9,304 bases of DNA from the NCBI GenBank assembly GCA_905236225.1, contig CAJOPM010000027.1, forward strand, positions 1 to 9,304, read 5' to 3'. Each line of letters starts with the position of its first letter. The stretch's first letter is position 1. Shown piece by piece: positions 5,778 to 9,304 of this stretch. The stretch comes from an uncultured Eubacterium sp. (GTDB lineage Bacteria > Bacillota > Clostridia > Lachnospirales > Lachnospiraceae). A program made the translations under genes and the position numbers. Below the pieces are notes generated by a model. It worked only from the letters and a program-made list of their open reading frames with translations. It ran no database searches and was not told the origin of the DNA.

Positions 5778-7001
5778 ATGAAAAAACATTTCAGGATGCG
5801 TGCTCGTATCACATCTGTGAGCCTTGTTATTATGCTCTTATTTGCTCCACTTATGTCATACGCTGCAACATCGGATGATTTATCTGAAACCAAAGATAAG
5901 ATTAATTCACTAGAAGAGCAGCAAAAAGAAAATGAGTCCGAGATTGACTCATTAGAGGAAGAACAAAATACTTTGCAGGGGCGTATATCATCATACAACT
6001 CTAAGCTGCAGTCGCTTATTGAAAGTTCGGATGCTGTATTGGCAGACATTAGCGAAAATGAAAAGCAGATAGAAAAAACTCAGAAGAATATTGAGCAGAC
6101 TAAAAGCGACATTATAGATATGGAAAATACTCTTCAAGAGAAAAAAGATGATATGGCAAGCAGAATAAGATTCATATATGAAAATGAATCCAATTCATTT
6201 TTGGCGGTGCTTCTATCAGCAGACGGGTTTGCGGATTTTTTAAATAAGCTTGAATATATAAGTGAAATTAACTCGTATGACAGAGACAAAATGGATGAAT
6301 ACAAAACTGCGCTGGAAGAATTATCCGATAAGAAAGAACAGCTTGCTGAGCAAGAGGATGCGTTAGAAGATAAAAATGCGAGCCTTAAAGCGCTAAAAGA
6401 GGAGTACGAGGAAAAACAAACACAGGTTGCATCACTTATAGAACAAACTAAAAGCGCTCTAAATGATACACAAAGTGATCTTAGCGATGCTAATGATAAA
6501 CAATCAGATATTGAAGCGCAGCTTGCAAGCATGAAAGAATACGAGCAAGAGCTTGAGGATAAGCTTGCAAAGGAAGAAGCATCCAAGCAAAGTGAAATAT
6601 CAAAGGATGAAGAAGAGATAGAATCAGGGGCTAGAGTATCCGCATCAGCTAGCGATAGGGAACTGCTTGAGACTATAGTATATTGCGAGGCCAGAGGTTC
6701 AACATATGCATGCCAGGTAGCGGTGGCCTCAGTTGTAATAAACAGAGTAAAAAGCTCAAAGTTTCCCAATTCAATTTCAGGGGTGATTTATCAGAAAGGA
6801 CAGTTTTCGCCGGTGGCCAGCGGAACATTTGCGTATTATCTTTCACATAAGAAAAATGATGGATATGCTAGCTGCAAGAAGGCAGTTAGTAAGGTGTTAT
6901 CCGATGGCTCGCAGAACAAATTTTTGTTTTTCAGATCCAAGGAATCGGCTGATGCAGCTGGAATTTCAGGGACACAGATAGGAAGCGAAGTATTTTTTTA
7001 A
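5778..7001 (+). CDS. Exported PcsB/CwlO-like coiled coil fused to SleB-type cell wall hydrolase
   Basis: The ATG at 5778 has GAGG (5765-5768) nine bases upstream and opens with a signal peptide cut near SYA-A (27-30); an in-frame GTG at 5763 is less likely because it overlaps that site. The 407-residue protein has a long Glu/Lys/Gln-rich coiled coil at about 31-285. Residues from Arg129 to about 165 (RIRFIYENESNSFLAVLL and following) match the hinge of PcsB/CwlO-type proteins, which FtsEX is known to control in other Firmicutes. The C-terminal 110 residues are a Hydrolase_2 (SleB) domain, with VYCEARGS carrying the likely catalytic Glu304 and VASVVINRVKSSKFPNSISGV following. SleB enzymes are lytic transglycosylases acting on peptidoglycan. 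It sits in the middle of a three-gene envelope cluster. Whether it acts in growth, division or spores cannot be told. Confidence 0.88.
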   Translation: MKKHFRMRARITSVSLVIMLLFAPLMSYAATSDDLSETKDKINSLEEQQKENESEIDSLEEEQNTLQGRISSYNSKLQSLIESSDAVLADISENEKQIEKTQKNIEQTKSDIIDMENTLQEKKDDMASRIRFIYENESNSFLAVLLSADGFADFLNKLEYISEINSYDRDKMDEYKTALEELSDKKEQLAEQEDALEDKNASLKALKEEYEEKQTQVASLIEQTKSALNDTQSDLSDANDKQSDIEAQLASMKEYEQELEDKLAKEEASKQSEISKDEEEIESGARVSASASDRELLETIVYCEARGSTYACQVAVASVVINRVKSSKFPNSISGVIYQKGQFSPVASGTFAYYLSHKKNDGYASCKKAVSKVLSDGSQNKFLFFRSKESADAAGISGTQIGSEVFF

Positions 7002-7023
7002 ACCAAAGTTATGAGGGGAGATT

Positions 7024-8763
7024 ATGATGAAAAAAAGATTATTTACGATTTTGATAGGTGCTTTATTAGTGGTTTCTGCGCCGGCCGGATTGATAGCGTC
7101 GCCTACTAATACGGTTAATTTATCAAAGGATTCGGCAATTTACATGCCGGATGTAACGCAGGAGATGTCTGATCCAACTTATTGGACAGATAAACAAAAT
7201 AATGTTAACGGCACTCTTATGTCGGAAGATGAGATTAAGGCTGCAAATGAGTCCTATCTTACAACAGATGGAACCAATATGCATGACCTTAAGAATATGA
7301 CTGCGCAAATAGATGGGAAGGCGGTAAGCGATGCGCTCTATAGCTATACCAAAGAACTTACGGATGGCTTCATAGGCAGTCAATATGACGCAAACGGAGA
7401 TTTGATAGAGGAAGGTTATTTCGATGACGTGGTAGCCAATGCGAAAAACCCGGATGCAGCCTCTAATAATACAATCAAATATGCGATATGCGTATATCGA
7501 ACCAATATTTTGATTTATCCGTCGACGAAAGCAGTGCTTGATGATCCGGACGATAACGATTTTGATAATATATATGAGACGGCTGTAAGAGTCAATGAAC
7601 CTCTTGTAATAAGAAGCGTATCTGCTGACGGACAGTTTTACGCCGTATATTCTTCTAACAGCAGCGGATGGATAAGTGCAGAAGATGTAGCAATATGCTC
7701 GGATAAACAAGAATGGCTCGATGCATGGGATTTGGATTTTGATGATACTATGATAGTCTATGGCTCAAAAATTTATACAGAAGATTCAAAGACTACACCT
7801 CAGACGGCAAATAGAAAGATGAGTATGGGTACAACTCTTGAAATAGCAGATCCGTCAGACTATACATCATCAATCGGAAACAGAGCAGGATATAATAATT
7901 ATGTTGTGTGGATGCCCGTAAGAAATGACGACGGTAGCTACTCAAAAGAGCTTGCGCTTATTTCCGAGCATGAAAAGGTACACGAAGGATACCTTTCGGT
8001 TACAAAAGCAAATATTGCATCGGTTGCATTTGAAATGCTTGGAGATACATATGGATGGGGCGGAATGCTTTCATCTGATGATTGCTCAGGATATGTAAGA
8101 GATATTTATAAATGCTTTGGATTTGAAATGCCAAGAAATACGACCTGGCAAAAGGCCATCGATTGCCTTAAATATGATATCAGCGAATATACAGACGAGC
8201 AAAAGAGAGAATTGATAGAGGCTCTTCCAATAGGAAGTGTGCTGTTCTTTAGCGGACATGAAATGATGTACTTGGGAAGCGAAAATGGAAAAAGCTATGT
8301 AATAAGCTCAACAAGCTCAATAATGAATCCTGATGGAAGTGCAAAACAAAGAGCCAGAGCGATTATGATAAATACGCTTGATATAAAAAGGGCAAACGGT
8401 AATACCTGGCTTGGAAGCCTTAATACAATAACAATACCGTACTATGATGCTACGCATGTACTTTCAGACGAGGTTGTATCGGATAATGATACGAATAAGG
8501 ATATAACAAAACTTACCATTACTGCAAAGAAGGGCTCAAAACAAATCAAGATAGCTACAATTAAGGAATGCAAACTGGTGATTTCTTCTAATAAGAAGGT
8601 ATTCAAAAATAATTCAAAAAAAGTTAAGAAGATAACAATAAATTCTTCCAAAAAGAATAATACGATTAAGCTTGCATCTAAACTTAAAAAGGGCACGAAG
8701 ATAACGGTTAAGGCGACAAAGTCCGGATATATTGCAAAAACAAAAAGCATTACAGTAAAATAA
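7024..8763 (+). CDS. Secreted SH3/NlpC-P60 peptidoglycan endopeptidase with lysine-rich tail
   Basis: This is a 579-residue exported protein with a signal peptide ending near residue 25. ATGs at 7024 and 7027 are both possible; GAGGGGAG lies at 7013-7020. An N-terminal stabilising region (about 35-120) is followed by a bacterial SH3-like domain (about 159-235, with GWI at 215-217), a likely second SH3-like region, and an NlpC/P60 domain from about 330. Cys354 in DDCSGYVRDIY is the nucleophile and His412 in SGHEMMYLG the base. The place of the usual third polar residue reads YVISSTSS (Ser428-Ser429). The plan resembles N_NLPC_P60/SH3_6/SH3_7 endopeptidases that cut gamma-D-glutamyl-diamino acid bonds in wall peptides. 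Residues 490-579 are about 30 percent lysine (27 of 90), ending in an Ig-like pattern with GTKITVKATKSGYIAKT, perhaps an anionic wall-binding module. It follows the SleB gene by 22 bp. Confidence 0.87.
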   Translation: MMKKRLFTILIGALLVVSAPAGLIASPTNTVNLSKDSAIYMPDVTQEMSDPTYWTDKQNNVNGTLMSEDEIKAANESYLTTDGTNMHDLKNMTAQIDGKAVSDALYSYTKELTDGFIGSQYDANGDLIEEGYFDDVVANAKNPDAASNNTIKYAICVYRTNILIYPSTKAVLDDPDDNDFDNIYETAVRVNEPLVIRSVSADGQFYAVYSSNSSGWISAEDVAICSDKQEWLDAWDLDFDDTMIVYGSKIYTEDSKTTPQTANRKMSMGTTLEIADPSDYTSSIGNRAGYNNYVVWMPVRNDDGSYSKELALISEHEKVHEGYLSVTKANIASVAFEMLGDTYGWGGMLSSDDCSGYVRDIYKCFGFEMPRNTTWQKAIDCLKYDISEYTDEQKRELIEALPIGSVLFFSGHEMMYLGSENGKSYVISSTSSIMNPDGSAKQRARAIMINTLDIKRANGNTWLGSLNTITIPYYDATHVLSDEVVSDNDTNKDITKLTITAKKGSKQIKIATIKECKLVISSNKKVFKNNSKKVKKITINSSKKNNTIKLASKLKKGTKITVKATKSGYIAKTKSITVK

Positions 8764-8858
8764 TATATCTCAGACGAGATGACCCCTGCATCTAAGCAAA
8801 GCGTAGGCGGGGGAGAGAAACTTGTCTCAGGCGGGGTTCAATCTCCGTCTGAGATATA
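8764..8858. repeat. Inverted-repeat intergenic element, copy 2
   Basis: It begins at the base after the NlpC/P60 stop codon. TATATCTCAGACG (8764-8776) is the exact reverse complement of CGTCTGAGATATA (8846-8858), extended inward by AGAT/ATCT with one bulged C. Inside is the conserved core CCCCTGC (8783-8789) paired with GCGGGGG (8807-8813), with TCTAAGC and AGCGTAGG shared with copy 1. TCTCAGGCGGGG (8825-8836) can instead pair with CTCCGTCTGAGA (8843-8854) over 12 pairs including two G-U, around a TTCAAT loop. Without a T run after it, it is not a textbook terminator, but it is the only strong structure at the end of the three-gene cluster. Confidence 0.8.
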
Positions 8859-8860
8859 GC

Positions 8861-8880
8861 AATGTCATTTAGTTGACATT
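8861..8880. repeat. Short inverted repeat
   Basis: AATGTCA (8861-8867) and TGACATT (8874-8880) are exact reverse complements around TTTAGT. The TGTCATT/TGACA words also occur in the palindrome beginning four bases later, so it may be a degenerate arm of the same repeat. Confidence 0.5.
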
Positions 8881-8883
8881 TTC

Positions 8884-8946
8884 TGTCATTCTGAACGAAG
8901 TGAAGAATCCTTTTAGAGAAGATCCTTCGCTGCGCTCAGGATGACA
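8884..8946. repeat. TGTCATTCTGAA-type palindromic dispersed repeat
   Basis: The 26-nt arm from TGTCATTCTGAACGAAG (8884) to 8909 pairs with the 26-nt arm 8921-8946 ending GCGCTCAGGATGACA, with five differences, around an 11-nt loop. I recognise this sequence type as a widespread intergenic repeat that appears in many unrelated bacterial genomes; that is from memory, not a search. It encodes no plausible protein. Confidence 0.8.
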
Positions 8947-8954
8947 TTGGGGAA

Positions 8955-8990
8955 GCGCTCAGGATGACAGCCCATTTCTCAGGATGACAT
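8955..8990. repeat. Partial tandem copies of the palindrome's right arm
   Basis: GCGCTCAGGATGACA at 8955-8969 exactly repeats 8932-8946, and CTCAGGATGACAT follows at 8978-8990. The three CTCAGGATGACA words are spaced 23 and 20 bases apart. This looks like tandem duplication of the repeat arm or a decayed array. Confidence 0.7.
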
Positions 8991-9012
8991 ATAACCTTAT
9001 GTATGCTATTCA

Positions 9013-9064
9013 CCCGCACCCATTCGCGGTCCTCTAATCACCGACCGCCCGCACCCATTCGCGG
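9013..9064. repeat. Two 17-bp direct repeats
   Basis: CCCGCACCCATTCGCGG occurs at 9013-9029 and again at 9048-9064 without mismatch, a 35-bp period. Between them GCGGTC (9026-9031) is complementary to GACCGC (9043-9048). No function is evident, and two units are too few to call a CRISPR or VNTR. Confidence 0.75.
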
Positions 9065-9081
9065 CCAGGGTACTTAGACTT

Positions 9082-9106
9082 GCTGATTTTCGTGAGGCTC
9101 ATCAGC
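9082..9106. repeat. Small hairpin flanked by GGGTAC direct repeats
   Basis: GCTGAT (9082-9087) pairs with ATCAGC (9101-9106). GGGTAC occurs on both sides, at 9068-9073 and 9113-9118, the last just before the palindrome at 9122. The structure is modest and may be chance or part of a decayed repeat. Confidence 0.4.
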
Positions 9107-9118
9107 GGAAAAGGGTAC

Positions 9119-9149
9119 AAAATTCAAGTCTCGCGAGCGAGACTTGAAT
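9119..9149 (-). terminator. Palindrome acting as probable terminator of the carboxylase gene; copy 2 of CTCGCGAGCGAG palindrome
   Basis: ATTCAAGTCTCGC (9122-9134) and GCGAGACTTGAAT (9137-9149) are exact reverse complements. Read on the minus strand the stem begins ten bases after the carboxylase stop and is followed by TTTT (9122-9119), so it fits a short intrinsic terminator. Its core matches the palindrome at 493-514 except for one swapped base pair. Confidence 0.6.
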
Positions 9150-9159
9150 CTATGTATTC

Positions 9160-9304
9160 TTACTCCTCTACTGTAACGGAAATAAGCAGGTCGCCCTGGC
9201 TTACAGAGTCTCCCTCTGCCACATAGATCTTGTCTACCTTTCCGTCTCTTGTAGCCACCACCGTCGTCTCCATCTTCATGGCCTCGAGCGTCATAAGCGG
9301 CGTA
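9160..9304 (-). CDS. C-terminal biotinyl domain of a biotin-dependent carboxylase, probably pyruvate carboxylase (partial)
   Basis: The minus strand is open from the window edge to a TAA at 9160-9162, giving the last 47 residues. They contain PLMTLEAMKMETTVVATRDG, with the EAMKM biotinylation motif; the biotinylated lysine codon is at 9274-9276. The tail VDKIYVAEGDSVSQGDLLISV completes the biotinyl-lipoyl fold, in which biotin carries CO2 between two active sites. METT after the lysine is common in pyruvate carboxylase, which makes oxaloacetate, but oxaloacetate or methylmalonyl-CoA decarboxylase subunits and acetyl-CoA carboxylase carrier proteins share the fold. The rest of the gene is outside the window. 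A palindrome with a short T run follows the stop. Confidence 0.85.
   Translation of the reverse strand, partial: TPLMTLEAMKMETTVVATRDGKVDKIYVAEGDSVSQGDLLISVTVEE

Noticed and set aside
6134..6769. 211-codon minus-strand open frame
   Set aside because: It is the shadow of the coiled-coil gene: a serine- and alanine-rich product mirroring the Glu/Lys-rich sense codons, with no ribosome binding site.
7123..7710. 195-codon minus-strand open frame
   Set aside because: It lies antisense to the SH3/NlpC gene, whose domains and catalytic residues are clear; the antisense product is rich in Ile/Tyr/Arg and resembles no family.
8884..8946. Short protein encoded by the TGTCATTCTGAA palindrome
   Set aside because: Translations of this common repeat are known to produce spurious peptides; no start with a ribosome binding site is present.
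9013..9064. CRISPR array
   Set aside because: Only two short repeats with an 18-bp spacer and no cas genes nearby.

Overview
The window looks like part of a Clostridia chromosome, most likely a member of the Lachnospiraceae. Three things point there: AT-rich coding sequence with strong AGGAGG-type ribosome binding sites, a SCIFF-type six-cysteine ranthipeptide precursor (a hallmark of Clostridia), and a secreted SH3-NlpC/P60 protein of a type I associate with this family. The assignment rests on protein features and was not confirmed by any search.

Layout from left to right. Bases 143-286 encode a 47-residue SCIFF precursor (scfA-like). Its stop codon runs directly into a 266-bp intergenic element (285-550) with 21-nt arms that pair end to end and several hairpins inside. 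Next is a tight three-gene operon for the membrane and ATPase parts of a sulfate/thiosulfate importer (cysT, cysW, cysA; 571-3412), with no substrate-binding protein gene beside it. A long near-perfect hairpin (3412-3458) separates cysA from a convergent class I SAM-dependent methyltransferase gene of the RlmI/COG1092 type (3457-4317, minus).

Bases 4421-8763 hold three closely spaced plus-strand genes for exported proteins: a transglutaminase-like protein, a protein with a PcsB/CwlO-like coiled coil fused to a SleB-type cell wall hydrolase domain, and an SH3/NlpC-P60 endopeptidase with a lysine-rich tail. Gaps of 22-25 bp suggest one envelope-remodelling transcription unit.

Bases 8764-9159 hold no gene but are full of repeats. 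They include a 95-bp relative of the element at 285-550, a 63-bp TGTCATTCTGAA-type palindrome with partial extra copies of its arm, two 17-bp direct repeats, and a palindrome nearly identical to one at 493-514. The window ends inside the C-terminal biotinyl domain of a biotin-dependent carboxylase on the minus strand, probably pyruvate carboxylase.

The strongest candidates for something undescribed are the two related intergenic elements. Both start at or within a few bases of an upstream stop codon, share a conserved hairpin core, keep base pairing through compensatory changes, and contain repeated arms that compete for the same partner.
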